Shown here one piece after another: positions 25,512-34,296 of a DNA stretch of 64,000 nt. A program made the position numbers and the translations under genes. Source of the DNA: Spirochaetota bacterium (GTDB taxonomy: Bacteria; Spirochaetota; UBA4802; UBA5550); NCBI GenBank assembly GCA_017999915.1, contig JAGNKX010000007.1, positions 1 through 64,000 on the forward strand, written 5' to 3'. Positions within the stretch are counted from its first letter, which is position 1, and each line of letters starts with the position of its first letter. Below the pieces are notes generated by a model that did no database searches, was not told where the DNA came from, and saw only the letters and a program-made list of their open reading frames with translations.

Positions 25512-27695
25512 ATGAGCGATAATCCTTTACACCGTCTGGCGAATCCTTCCTCCACCGATAATCCTTTACGCCGCCTGATGAATCCTTCCTCCATTGCCAC
25601 TGTCGGTGCGGGGAACAACTTCATGAAAATGGGAACCATGCAGACCCTGAGCATCGTGAAGGATGGCTACAAAGGAAAGTTCTTTCCCATCCATCCCAGG
25701 GAAAAGAAGATACTGGGCCACGACGCATATCCTTCGGTGGCGGACCTGCCCGAGGCCCCGGACCTGGCGTTCCTGGTGGTCCCGGCATCGGAGGTGACGA
25801 AGCTCCTGGAGGAGTTCGGCAGGAAAGGCACGAAAAGCGCCATCATCATCACCGCGGGCTTCGGCGAGCTCGGCGAGGAAGGACGCCAGATGCAGAGGAG
25901 ACTCAACGATATCTCCTCCGAGTACGGCATACGGTTCCTGGGGCCCAACTGCATGGGCATCATCAATACCGAGATATCCCTGAACACCACGGTCATGCCC
26001 TACCTGTATCCCCCCGGCTCCCTGGGATTCGCCTCGCAGAGCGGCACCTACGTGACCCAGACGATCCCGTACCTGGGCAAGAAGGGGCTTCGCTTCAGCA
26101 AGGCCATCAGCGTGGGCAACAGCGCCAACATCGACATCACCGACGCCCTGGAATACCTGGGTGAGGATGATCAGACCAGGGCCATATCCCTCTATATCGA
26201 GGGTCTCCGCGACGTGCCGCGCTTCATCGAGACCGCGCGGAAGATAACGCCCCGCAAGCCGGTGCTGGCCCAGTACGTGGGAGGCTCCGGCGCCGGAGCC
26301 CGGTCGAGCCTGAGCCACACCGGCTCCATGGCGGCCCCGGACCACCTCTACGACGGCCTCTTCAGGCAGGCGGGCATCATACGGGTCCATTCCATCGAGG
26401 AGCTCTATCACTACGGGAACATGATGGCGGTGCAGCCGCCCCTCAGGGGAAAGCGGATAGGGGTCTTCACCAATTCCGGCGGTCCCGGCTCTGCCATGGC
26501 CAATATCCTTGAGCAGGGCGGCCTGGAGGTGCCGGAATTCTCGAAGAAGCTGCAGGAGTCCCTGCGGCCCCTGATGCCGCCCCACGCGCCGAGCGGCAAT
26601 CCCGTCGACATGACCTTCAGCCTGGACATCGAGGTGCTGGGCCAGAAGATACCGGAGATCGTGATCGAAAGCGGCGAGGTGGACGGGATCGTGATCCACG
26701 GCATCATGCGGTCCGGTTACATCAGTTTCGCCTATGACCATTTCAGGAGCTTCCTTAACGACGCGCCGGTGGAGAACCTGCTGGCGGGCCTGCCCGACAG
26801 CAGGGAGAAGATCGTATCCATCAAGCGCTTCGGCATACCTGTGGCCATATCGAGCTTTTACGACCGGGACGACGATTACATGACCGCCTACGAGGACAAC
26901 GGGTTCCCGGTCTTCGATTCCCCTGAAAAGACCGCGGGCGCCATGGTGACGCTGCTGCGCCACAGGGAGATCCGGGAGCGGAAACCCTGGGAAAGGCCGG
27001 CGGTTCCGGCCCCGCCGGCGGAGGCTTCAAGGATCGTCGGCGAAGCCCGCGGAAGGGGTCAGAGCAACCTCGACGAGCACGGCTCGAAGCTCTTTTTGAA
27101 GTCATGGGGCATCCCCGTGACAGAGGAGATCGTCGTCAATTCCGAAGATGAGGCTGCGGCCGCGGCTGACCGGGCCGGGTATCCCCTGGTCCTCAAGGCA
27201 AGCGCGGCCGACATTATGCACAAGACGGGCAAGGGCCTTATATATCTCAACCTGAAAACGAAAGATGAGGCGGCGGCCTCCTTCCGTAAGATACGGGAGG
27301 CGGCGGGCGCGCCGGTGCCGGTCATTGCCTACCGGATGGTGAAGGGCGACCGGGAGTTAGTGGCAGGCGTGGTGCGCGCTCCGGGGTTCGGTCCGTCGGT
27401 CATGTTCGGCCTCGGCGGCATCTTCACCGAGGCCCTGGGCGACATGGTCTTCAGGCCCTCGCCACTGACCGTGAACGACGCCGAGGAGATGGCTAACGAC
27501 ATCAGGTCGAAGAAGCTCCTCGGCCCCTTCCGCGGCATGGAGGCAGTGAACATGAAGTCCCTGGCGAACATCCTTCACCGGCTGAGCCTTATCCCCCTGG
27601 CCCATCCGGAAGTGGCGGAGATCGATATCAATCCGATCATCATCGAGGGGTCAGAGCCGGTGGCGGTGGACGCGCTGGTGGTGTTTGGGAAGTAA
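25512..27695 (+). CDS. ADP-forming acyl-CoA synthetase (fused alpha-beta)
   Basis: The 727-residue protein joins both subunits of ADP-forming acetyl-CoA synthetase: a CoA-binding Rossmann domain (about residues 30-150), succinyl-CoA-ligase-like domains (about 155-480) and a C-terminal ATP-grasp domain (about 510-725, KASAADIMHKT). The phospho-accepting His of the alpha part is probably that in SLSHTGSMA (about residue 267). The enzyme interconverts acyl-CoA plus ADP with acid plus ATP, giving ATP by substrate-level phosphorylation, or works in reverse. The substrate is not predictable. The first 13 codons after the ATG region are tandemly duplicated (25518-25595). The ribosome site is GAGAGGG. 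Confidence 0.9.
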   Translation: MSDNPLHRLANPSSTDNPLRRLMNPSSIATVGAGNNFMKMGTMQTLSIVKDGYKGKFFPIHPREKKILGHDAYPSVADLPEAPDLAFLVVPASEVTKLLEEFGRKGTKSAIIITAGFGELGEEGRQMQRRLNDISSEYGIRFLGPNCMGIINTEISLNTTVMPYLYPPGSLGFASQSGTYVTQTIPYLGKKGLRFSKAISVGNSANIDITDALEYLGEDDQTRAISLYIEGLRDVPRFIETARKITPRKPVLAQYVGGSGAGARSSLSHTGSMAAPDHLYDGLFRQAGIIRVHSIEELYHYGNMMAVQPPLRGKRIGVFTNSGGPGSAMANILEQGGLEVPEFSKKLQESLRPLMPPHAPSGNPVDMTFSLDIEVLGQKIPEIVIESGEVDGIVIHGIMRSGYISFAYDHFRSFLNDAPVENLLAGLPDSREKIVSIKRFGIPVAISSFYDRDDDYMTAYEDNGFPVFDSPEKTAGAMVTLLRHREIRERKPWERPAVPAPPAEASRIVGEARGRGQSNLDEHGSKLFLKSWGIPVTEEIVVNSEDEAAAAADRAGYPLVLKASAADIMHKTGKGLIYLNLKTKDEAAASFRKIREAAGAPVPVIAYRMVKGDRELVAGVVRAPGFGPSVMFGLGGIFTEALGDMVFRPSPLTVNDAEEMANDIRSKKLLGPFRGMEAVNMKSLANILHRLSLIPLAHPEVAEIDINPIIIEGSEPVAVDALVVFGK
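25518..25595 (+). repeat. 39-nt in-frame tandem duplication in acyl-CoA synthetase gene
   Basis: Units at 25518-25556 and 25557-25595 match at 33 of 39 positions and encode DNPLHRLANPSST and DNPLRRLMNPSSI. The second unit fits the usual N-terminus of the family (L-x-x-L-x-NP-x-S), so the first is probably the extra copy. Confidence 0.9.
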
Positions 27696-27705
27696 TATAT
27701 AAAAT

Positions 27706-28061
27706 GCCCCTCATCCCCCGACCCGCGTTCTCAGGATGAGGTTGATGCAAACGCAGCCACAGGATGTGGCGAAAGCGTTTGCCTTCTCCCATTGAGAACT
27801 GAAGAAAGGAGAAGGGGTGCTGAATTAAAGAACCTTATTGCGGGAACCCTCTCCTTTGTTGGTTGCCCCTCACCCACCGGACCGCGTTCTCAGGATGAGG
27901 TTGATGCAAACGCAGCCACAGGATGTGGTGAAAGCGTTTGCCCTCTCCCATTAAGAAATGAAGTAAGGCGAGGGGGCTGAGATAAATGCCTTAATGCGGA
28001 AACCCTCTCCTTATTTTCCGAGTTTAATGGGAGAGGGTGCCCCGGAGGGGCGGGTGAGGGG
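27706..28061. repeat. Dispersed C-rich/G-rich repeat, two tandem units with two-tier hairpins
   Basis: The block opens CCCCTCATCCCCC and closes CGGGTGAGGGG. Two units about 159 nt apart each contain a two-tier hairpin: GCAAACGC / GCGTTTGC with CCACA-GGA-TGTGG on top (27747-27782 and 27906-27941). Each is followed by CTCTCCCATT(A/G)AGAA and GAAACCCTCTCCTT-type segments shared with the arrays at 35.1-36.4 kb. It fills the gap before the FmdB-type gene. Confidence 0.85.
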
Positions 28062-28137
28062 TATATTAAAATAAATATGTTGACTCTATGAAGAGATTTC
28101 AGTAATTTAGATACAACTAAAGATTAGAGGTTTTTCC

Positions 28138-28347
28138 ATGCCCATCTATGAATTCACCTGCAGCGACTGCGGCGAGCAATTTTCGGAGATCCGCCGCATG
28201 GGAGAGGACAAGGGGGTTCCCTGTCCCAAATGCAATTCGGTCAACACAAAGAAGATGATATCCAGCTTCGCTTCCATATCGAGCAGCTCGTCGCCGGGGT
28301 GCCCCTCGGTGTCAACCTGCGCCCATGCCCACTCCGGCGGCGGATGA
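28138..28347 (+). CDS. FmdB-family zinc-ribbon protein
   Basis: The 69-residue protein has the family start MPIYEFTCSDCGEQF and two Cys pairs (C8/C11 and CPKC at about 29-32) that would bind one zinc. The FmdB family was named for a regulator of formamidase in Methylophilus; most members have no known target. The Ser/Gly/Cys/His-rich tail is usual. It stands between the repeat block and the converging PBP4-type gene. Confidence 0.9.
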   Translation: MPIYEFTCSDCGEQFSEIRRMGEDKGVPCPKCNSVNTKKMISSFASISSSSSPGCPSVSTCAHAHSGGG

Positions 28348-28396
28348 AAGCCCTCGCGTTAAGGCCGGTCCGGTCTTTTATAAAACACTGCCGATA

Positions 28397-29899
28397 TCAC
28401 AGCTCCTCGACCCAACCGGTGACGATGCCGTCCATGGTTTTCTTCGCGCTGTTGAGCCACCCGTAGACCTTCGCCATCGATTCCTTGCTGCGGCGGTCCG
28501 GGTCGGAATCGTAGACCTGGCGCGCGTCGATGTCGCTGATATAGATCGTGAAGGCCATGGTCCGGCGCGATTTTGTATAGAGATATCCTGCCAGGGCCAC
28601 GGCGTAGTTGATGGTGCCGGTCTTGGCCCACACGTGGAAGGCGGTGTTCGGATCTCCGAAGCGGTTCATGAGGGACCATTCCCAGCCTGACGCGGGCAGG
28701 AAATTGCGGTATTTTTTGCCGCCATAGTCCTGGGCGTCGGCGTAGACCAGGACCGCCGTCATCTGCTCCGGGGTTATCCTGTTTTTCGGCGTCAGGCCGG
28801 AGCCGTTGAACAGCCTGCATTCCTTCCAGTCGATATTCTCCAGCCTGCCTGAAAAATACTTTGAAAGCTCCAGGGCCGCGCCGTCAAGCCTCATCGCGTT
28901 ACCGGTCTTATCCTTGACCGCGCCGAGCATCGCCAGCTCGGCCATGAGGTTGATGCTGTAGGTGAGGGTAAGGTCCACGATGTCCGCCAGCCTCTGGCCG
29001 CGGTGCGTTGCGATCGCGCTGGCCGTCAAGGGCATGGCGCCGGGCCCGATGGGGCCCTTGATGGCTATACCGCGCATCGCGCAGAGCTTGGCGAACATGT
29101 GGGCGGTGTACCGTCCCGGTTTTTTGACCGGGAGGCGCTCCGTTCCGTCCCTTGTTTCATCCGGCGACAGGAGCCATGTCTCGGACCCTCCCAGCTCCCG
29201 GTAGGTGAACTTGATGTTTTCCCTTAATTTGTCCCTGGAGAATCCGGTGCCGTTCACCGGGAGGGTCGGGGTCAGGAATATCTCCATGGCCTTCGCTTTT
29301 TTGTCGCGCTTCCATTCGGCCATGATGGTGTTGTAATCAAGGGAGAGGGCGCTCACCCCGGAGTTGAAGGAGACGTCCGGCTCCATGTCCGGGTCGATGC
29401 TCGGCGAGGCGGCGAGGGCGCTCTCGTCGTAGCATAGCCGTCCCTCCACGGAGGCAATCCCTTTTTCCTTCATGCGGTCTATCATGGCCATGAGGTCGCT
29501 CACGGTGAGCAGGGGATCGCCGGTCCCTTTCAGGTACAGGTCGCCCTTCAGAACGCCCTTAGAAATGGAGCCTTTGTATGAAAGATATGTCTCGAAGCGG
29601 TATTCGGGGCCGAGGACATTAAGGGCGAACACCGTGGCCGGCACCTTTGTCGTTGACGCCGGGATGAAGGGGCGCGTCCTGTTGTGGGACCGCACCACGG
29701 TCTTCCGGTCCAGGTCGTAGACCAGGTAGCCGATATTCTCCGGCGGTATGCCGTTCAGGAGGGACGTATCCGGTCCGGGTGATGATTTTTCCGGGCCGAA
29801 GGAGACGTCCGCGTCAACGGGCCTGAACCCGCAGGAAAGGAATAGCAGCATGGCTAAGAAGATGCCGGTAATAATGAGGGCTCTATTGTTTAATGGCAC
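28397..29899 (-). CDS. dacB: D-alanyl-D-alanine carboxypeptidase/endopeptidase (PBP4, S13)
   Basis: The 500-residue serine peptidase has an N-terminal signal with lipobox LFLSC (about residue 23), so it is probably a lipoprotein. The penicillin-binding triad is present: SxxK as S82-T-T-K85 (PASTTK), SxN as YSINLMAE (about residue 317) and KTG as WAKTGTINY (about residue 433). Family S13 enzymes cleave D-Ala-D-Ala ends and meso-DAP cross-links in peptidoglycan. Length and the inserted middle domain match DacB. It is transcribed alone. Confidence 0.93.
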   Translation of the reverse strand: MPLNNRALIITGIFLAMLLFLSCGFRPVDADVSFGPEKSSPGPDTSLLNGIPPENIGYLVYDLDRKTVVRSHNRTRPFIPASTTKVPATVFALNVLGPEYRFETYLSYKGSISKGVLKGDLYLKGTGDPLLTVSDLMAMIDRMKEKGIASVEGRLCYDESALAASPSIDPDMEPDVSFNSGVSALSLDYNTIMAEWKRDKKAKAMEIFLTPTLPVNGTGFSRDKLRENIKFTYRELGGSETWLLSPDETRDGTERLPVKKPGRYTAHMFAKLCAMRGIAIKGPIGPGAMPLTASAIATHRGQRLADIVDLTLTYSINLMAELAMLGAVKDKTGNAMRLDGAALELSKYFSGRLENIDWKECRLFNGSGLTPKNRITPEQMTAVLVYADAQDYGGKKYRNFLPASGWEWSLMNRFGDPNTAFHVWAKTGTINYAVALAGYLYTKSRRTMAFTIYISDIDARQVYDSDPDRRSKESMAKVYGWLNSAKKTMDGIVTGWVEEL

Positions 29900-29970
29900 G
29901 GTGTTCCTCCGGGACGGGTTGGTATCGGCTTCATATTGATCATGGAAGCGGCGCGGTCAATAATAATTTG

Positions 29971-30024
29971 GCGGCCAGGATGGCCAAAAAGCGCTCGGCG
30001 TGCCCCGGAGGGGCGGGTGAGGGG
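29971..30024. repeat. Partial dispersed repeat (hairpin plus GGGTGAGGGG end)
   Basis: GGCGGCCAGGATGGCC followed by AAAAAGCGCTC matches the two-tier hairpin at 35565-35600, and the end GTGCCCCGGAGGGGCGGGTG and following AGGGG matches the close of the block at 27706-28061. Only the right end of the repeat is left here. Confidence 0.7.
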
Positions 30025-30038
30025 TCTTGATTGAAGAG

Positions 30039-31472
30039 CTATTGCCTCTTCAGTATGCCGAAGCGAATGGTGAACCTGGCGCCTTTATCGACATTGATCG
30101 AAAGTTCGGCGTTCAGCTGCCTTGCCAGCGCGTTGACGAGCTGCAATCCCATGGTGCTGCCGCCGTTGTTTTCCAGCAAACCCGCATCAAAGCCCGGGCC
30201 GGAATCCGATATTTCCAGGGTCGCGACGCCATCCGCCGCGGACATGGCAAGCTCTATCCGGCAGGGACGGTCGTCAACGCAGGCGTGCTTGATCGAGTTT
30301 GTCAGGATTTCGTTGATGAGGATGCCGCAGGGGATGGCCTGCTCGATGGACAGGTGGATCGAATCGAAGCGTGTCGAAACCTGGAGGGCGTCGGAGCCTC
30401 TCATGGAAAGCTGGATGATGTCCTTCAGCAGCTGCTCGATATAGGCCGCCATGTCCACCCGGCTGAAACTGCCGGACTGGTATATTTTTTCATGTATGAG
30501 GGCCATGGAATGGATCCTGCTTATGGCGTCATTGATGACGGTCTTTGTCCGCGGATCCCCGATGTTGTCCGCCTGCATGTTGAGCAGGCTTGAGATGATC
30601 TGCATGTTGTTCTTGACCCGGTGGTGTATCTCCCTGAGGAGGACGTTCTTTTCCTCGAGGGAATCGCCGATGATACGCTGGGACGCCGTCAGCTCCCTGT
30701 TCTGCGCTTCGAACTCCTCGTTGGTCGCGGCCAGCTCCTCCATGGCGGCCTCGAGCTCCTCGTTGGTGGCGACAAGATCCTCGTTGAGCGCCTCAAGCTC
30801 GACGTTGGCGGCCGCCAGCTTCCTCCTGCTTTCCTCCGACCTGTCCAGGGCGGCCCGGTTTATCGAGAACAGGTTGTAGGCCATTATTACGACGACCGCC
30901 GATGCGACGATGATATCGCCGATATAATCGATCATCGCGGTTGCCGGTAGGCCCATTTCAGGAAAGACCAGCCTGGCGAACAGTACGGCTCCCAGTACCG
31001 TTGCCGCTGAATAGACGGGGATGGCAACGGGGCGGTTCTTTATGACCAGCGGGCTCATTGAGAGAATGGCGAACAGGACGACGATCGTGTCCAGCCGTTC
31101 CACGGGCCCGCTTTTATCGATGAACATTATGGACCATATCAGGAGCTGCGAGGCGATGAATAAGATGTGGCCGGCCGGGGTGAACCGGCCCTTGATGACG
31201 AGGATGATGACAATGAAGAATATTATGAAAGCGGCCAGGAGCGGCGCGATTATGGGCCAGTAAATCGCATAGCCATAGGCTGCCTTGGTGAGGCTCAGGT
31301 AGATGTTGTAGGCAATGATGAAGGGAAAGATCGTGATTGCCGTGATGCTTACGCGCAGAAGAAACCGCGATTTGAGCTTGATGATGTAATCTGAATCATC
31401 GTACCGGGTGAGCAAGCGGTCAAGAAAGCCGCCCGTTACCTGGTTCCCTCCATCATTGCGTTTGAAATTCAT
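30039..31472 (-). CDS. Membrane sensor histidine kinase (HisKA_2 type)
   Basis: The 477-residue protein has about seven transmembrane helices (residues about 25-205), a long coiled coil rich in the ATNEELEA pattern (about 212-275), then a HisKA_2 domain with His in [13 protein letters not shown] (about residue 290) and an HATPase_c domain ([31 protein letters not shown]). It has no PAS or receiver. The membrane part shares its plan and an entry motif (Y-x-D-x-D-(Y/F)-I-x(2)-(K/Q)-x-K-S) with the kinase at 14390-16891. The output partner is not nearby. Confidence 0.92.
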   Translation of the reverse strand: MNFKRNDGGNQVTGGFLDRLLTRYDDSDYIIKLKSRFLLRVSITAITIFPFIIAYNIYLSLTKAAYGYAIYWPIIAPLLAAFIIFFIVIILVIKGRFTPAGHILFIASQLLIWSIMFIDKSGPVERLDTIVVLFAILSMSPLVIKNRPVAIPVYSAATVLGAVLFARLVFPEMGLPATAMIDYIGDIIVASAVVVIMAYNLFSINRAALDRSEESRRKLAAANVELEALNEDLVATNEELEAAMEELAATNEEFEAQNRELTASQRIIGDSLEEKNVLLREIHHRVKNNMQIISSLLNMQADNIGDPRTKTVINDAISRIHSMALIHEKIYQSGSFSRVDMAAYIEQLLKDIIQLSMRGSDALQVSTRFDSIHLSIEQAIPCGILINEILTNSIKHACVDDRPCRIELAMSAADGVATLEISDSGPGFDAGLLENNGGSTMGLQLVNALARQLNAELSINVDKGARFTIRFGILKRQ

Positions 31473-31486
31473 GATATAAGCAATTA

Positions 31487-31523
31487 TTGAATGAATTGTA
31501 AAATATCAAGTATAATTTACAAT
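31487..31523 (+). promoter_or_regulatory. Candidate promoter with overlapping inverted repeat
   Basis: TTGAAT (31487-31492) and TATAAT (31511-31516) are 18 nt apart and point at the TPR gene. An inverted repeat ATTGTAAA (31495-31502) and TTTACAAT (31516-31523) overlaps this region and could be an operator for the divergent kinase and TPR genes. Confidence 0.4.
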
Positions 31524-31644
31524 GTTAGAACCGGGGTAGCGGTATCCGTGATGATGCCCCTGTCGGGATCAAGGAATGTTTTGATCGAGATTGGCTTATA
31601 TTAATTAGATTGACCTTCATTCGATTATAAGTATTATTAATAAC

Positions 31645-32025
31645 ATGAAGCACTACGAAGACATTGAAGCCGACGACTGTTACGACATGGCGGTGGAGTG
31701 GATACGCCACGGGAACTACGACAAGGCGGTCCATTATTTCACCCGCGCCATCGAGCTGAACCAGTATTTCATCTACGCCTACATCGCCCTGGCAAGGACC
31801 TTCGCGACCCAGAAGAAATACACCGACGCTGTACATATTTTGAAGAAGGCTTCCCGCATGGACCCCGCTTTTGACCGCCTCCACTACCTGATGGCCAAGT
31901 ACGCCTACAAGAACGGTGACTACAAGAATGCCCTTATCGCCATCGGTAAGGCCATCGAGATGGACCCGAAGGAATTATACGAGGAAGCCCGAGGCATAAT
32001 CGAGGCCGGGTATCATCGCCGCTGA
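31645..32025 (+). CDS. Small TPR protein
   Basis: The 126-residue product is built of about three tetratricopeptide repeats, recognisable by YDMAVEWIRHGNYDKAVHYF, AYIALARTFATQKKYTDAVH and AKYAYKNGDYKNALIAIGKA. TPR proteins are binding scaffolds. No signal peptide, so probably cytoplasmic. There is no ribosome site before the ATG, and a TTGACC / TATTAT pair at 31610-31637 would start transcription almost at the ATG, hinting at a leaderless message. Divergent from the kinase gene. Confidence 0.8.
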   Translation: MKHYEDIEADDCYDMAVEWIRHGNYDKAVHYFTRAIELNQYFIYAYIALARTFATQKKYTDAVHILKKASRMDPAFDRLHYLMAKYAYKNGDYKNALIAIGKAIEMDPKELYEEARGIIEAGYHRR

Positions 32026-32033
32026 ACGGGATA

Positions 32034-32154
32034 TCTCTCGCGGAGACGCGGAGATTGAATGTTTTTCTAATGAAGCAAGATGATTTACAGAATCAGAAAG
32101 TCCATTTTAATAAAGCATTGATTTCATCATCATTCTCTGCGTCTCTGCGAGAAT
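32034..32154. repeat. Inverted repeat of a CTCGCAGAGACGCAGAGA-type element
   Basis: Arms at 32034-32055 and 32133-32154 pair at about 18 of 22 positions and bracket about 77 nt without a gene. The arm sequence is a common intergenic element in many bacterial genomes. It lies between convergent genes. Confidence 0.65.
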
Positions 32155-32174
32155 TCCTCAATTAATATCCATGC

Positions 32175-32909
32175 CTAGAACGTGGCCGTGACTCCGAACA
32201 CCCCGTAATGGAAGAGCGAGAAGGTGTAGACCCTTGAATTGTCCGCGCCGCCTTCCAGGATGCGGTATCCCGCCTTTATAAGGACGTTCTTGTTGATATG
32301 GTACTGGAACGCGAAGAGGATGTCCTCGGCCCGTCCCACGGGTCCCACGAGCCAGTCGGCGTCCATGAGGAAGCTGAATTGCGGCGCGAACATCCACTGG
32401 AGCCGTATGGTTATGAGGGGCACGAACCCCAGGTCCGGCCGCGTGGTCCTCACATTGAGGCTGTCGAGCCTGATATAGGCTTCCCTGATCTTCCCGGTGA
32501 GGCCGATGCCGAACTCAATCTTGTCGTTCTTCACGATATCATAGCGATAGGTGAGGCGCCAGGAGTTGAATTTAAAGGTGGCCCTCATCGGGGTCATGGG
32601 GAAGTAGAGGGTGTTCCTGAAAAGGAGAAACCGGTCCGATTTTCCCTCGTAGTCGATCTTCAGGGGGGCGGCCAGGACATAGATGTTGTGCCGGTCCTGG
32701 ATGGTCCATCCGACCCTGGCCCGGATAAAATACCACGGCTCGTTGCCCAGGGTACCCGGCATCGAGAACCTGGTGCCGTACCTGCCGTTTATCCGCACGT
32801 CGTTCAACCCGGTGAAAACCGGTCCTGTCTCCAGGTCCAGGAAGGGACCAGCCTGTAGGGGAACTGCCAGGAGGGTCAGAGCCAATGCCGTATATAGTAT
32901 AAGTTTCAT
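32175..32909 (-). CDS. Outer-membrane beta-barrel protein, unknown function
   Basis: The 244-residue product has a clear signal peptide cleaved after PLQA (about residue 20). Alternating hydrophobic and polar strands and a C-terminal phenylalanine are typical of barrels recognised by BAM. Strands such as WRLTYRYDIV and ITIRLQWMF support 8-10 strands. It resembles a DUF2490-type barrel only in outline. It ends close to the inverted repeat at 32034-32154 and shares no operon. Confidence 0.7.
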   Translation of the reverse strand: MKLILYTALALTLLAVPLQAGPFLDLETGPVFTGLNDVRINGRYGTRFSMPGTLGNEPWYFIRARVGWTIQDRHNIYVLAAPLKIDYEGKSDRFLLFRNTLYFPMTPMRATFKFNSWRLTYRYDIVKNDKIEFGIGLTGKIREAYIRLDSLNVRTTRPDLGFVPLITIRLQWMFAPQFSFLMDADWLVGPVGRAEDILFAFQYHINKNVLIKAGYRILEGGADNSRVYTFSLFHYGVFGVTATF

Positions 32910-33100
32910 TGTAGGTATCCTCCAAGTTTAGATTATATTAAAATAATATAATTCCATTTTGCTGATACGTCAATAGTTGGTTCCGGTTCAATTGATTTAT
33001 TATTAATGGGTTTCTTATCCTTGAAGTAAGCCGATTTAAATGATATCACTTTAACCTTGCTCAATGCGGACAGTGTGACTCCCGCCGGGAGATGTAAAGA

Positions 33101-33284
33101 GCTCTGACCCCTCCTTGCAAATAATAGGGCTCTGACCCTCTAAAATCTATGCAAAAATGAATAGGAATCGTCATTCATAATGAATGTAAATTTCGTCATA
33201 TCCGTCGATTCTATAAAAAAATCTTGCAAATTAACCTCTCCATCCGTCTTGATGGGGCGTATCAGGGGCCCCCGGGGTCAGAGC
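33101..33284. repeat. Three copies of GGGTCAGAGC in the leader of the GIY-YIG gene
   Basis: GCTCTGACCC lies at 33101-33110 and 33129-33138, and its reverse complement at 33275-33284. Two more copies are in the following gene (33861-33870 and 34145-34154). The rest of the 32910-33302 gap is AT-rich and shows no gene. Confidence 0.7.
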
Positions 33285-33302
33285 AGGGGCCGCGGCAATG
33301 TT

Positions 33303-34295
33303 ATGAAAGATAGCTCTCGCTGGTTCGTGTACATGCTTGAATGCGAAAACGGCTCCTACTACACCGGATCCACCGATGACCTGGGACGCCGGTACAGGGA
33401 GCACCGTAAGGGCACGGCCAAATCAAAGTATACCAGGAGCTTCAGGCCGGTGCGGATAGCCCGGTGCTGGACCCTGCGAGGGTCGCGGGGTGACGCCCAG
33501 AGGGTGGAGCGGCTCATCCAGGGCATGAGCCGGCAGGCAAAGGACGGGGTCATAGCCGATCCCGCCTCTCTCCGGCCGATAGTTATCGGCGCCTATGATA
33601 CTGATTTCGCCATTGCCCCCTATCATCACGGGCCGCGGGACGAGGTCCCGGAAGCCGAGCGGGACATCACGCGGTTTTCGGCCCATGAGGGGGACAGGAA
33701 GATCGCCAATCCCTACCTCGACGAGGTCCTTGCCCTCATCGAGGAGCGCGGCGCGACGGATCGGGACGATCTCCTGGTCCTGCTCGGCGAGGCGCGTTCG
33801 GATTTTATCGGCCGCTACGCCTTCTCAATCCCGACCCTGGACATCATCGAGGAGATAGCGGCTCTGACCCCACTGGTGGAGATCGGCGCCGGCAACGGGT
33901 ACTGGGCCCGGTGCCTGGCCGACGCCGGGGCGGATATCATCGCCTATGACCGGCGTCCCCCCGGGGAGGAAGCGCCCTGGGACTGGCGGGAGGGGAACCA
34001 GTGGTTCGACGATACCTGGTACCACGTGGAGGAGGGCGATGAGGCGATGGCCGGGCTCTACCCTGAGCGGGCGCTGTTACTCTGCTGGCCTCCGATCAAC
34101 GATCCCATGGCGGCCAATGCCCTGCACCGTTACATTCAGGCCGGGGGTCAGAGCCTCATTTTTATCGGAAGCCGCGGCTCCTGCGGGGATGACGACTTCT
34201 TCGAGATGCTCGGGGCGATGAAGCTCCGGTCGAAGGCCAAGCTCTGGTCCTGGCCGGGGGTGGACGACTGGATGTGGATATATGATTTGACTTAA
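33303..34295 (+). CDS. GIY-YIG nuclease domain fused to methyltransferase-like domain
   Basis: I start at ATG 33303 because the GIY-YIG domain begins there (FVYMLECENGSYYTG); upstream residues look random. Residues about 6-85 form a YhbQ/UPF0213-type GIY-YIG domain with RRYREHRKG, KYTRSFRPVRI and a late Glu in RVERLIQG. The C-terminal part (about 130-330) has a methyltransferase-like glycine motif EIGAGNGYWARCLADAGA, then IAYDRRPP and a LLLCWPPIND segment. The fusion would couple DNA cleavage or binding with a SAM-dependent reaction. Stand-alone YhbQ proteins are usually about 100 residues. Function unknown. Confidence 0.75.
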   Translation: MKDSSRWFVYMLECENGSYYTGSTDDLGRRYREHRKGTAKSKYTRSFRPVRIARCWTLRGSRGDAQRVERLIQGMSRQAKDGVIADPASLRPIVIGAYDTDFAIAPYHHGPRDEVPEAERDITRFSAHEGDRKIANPYLDEVLALIEERGATDRDDLLVLLGEARSDFIGRYAFSIPTLDIIEEIAALTPLVEIGAGNGYWARCLADAGADIIAYDRRPPGEEAPWDWREGNQWFDDTWYHVEEGDEAMAGLYPERALLLCWPPINDPMAANALHRYIQAGGQSLIFIGSRGSCGDDDFFEMLGAMKLRSKAKLWSWPGVDDWMWIYDLT

Positions 34296-34296
34296 T

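Noticed and set aside
25566-26963. A 465-codon open frame on the minus strand
   Set aside because: It is antisense to the acyl-CoA synthetase gene and is His/Arg/Gly-rich in the way typical of a reverse reading. No motif is present.
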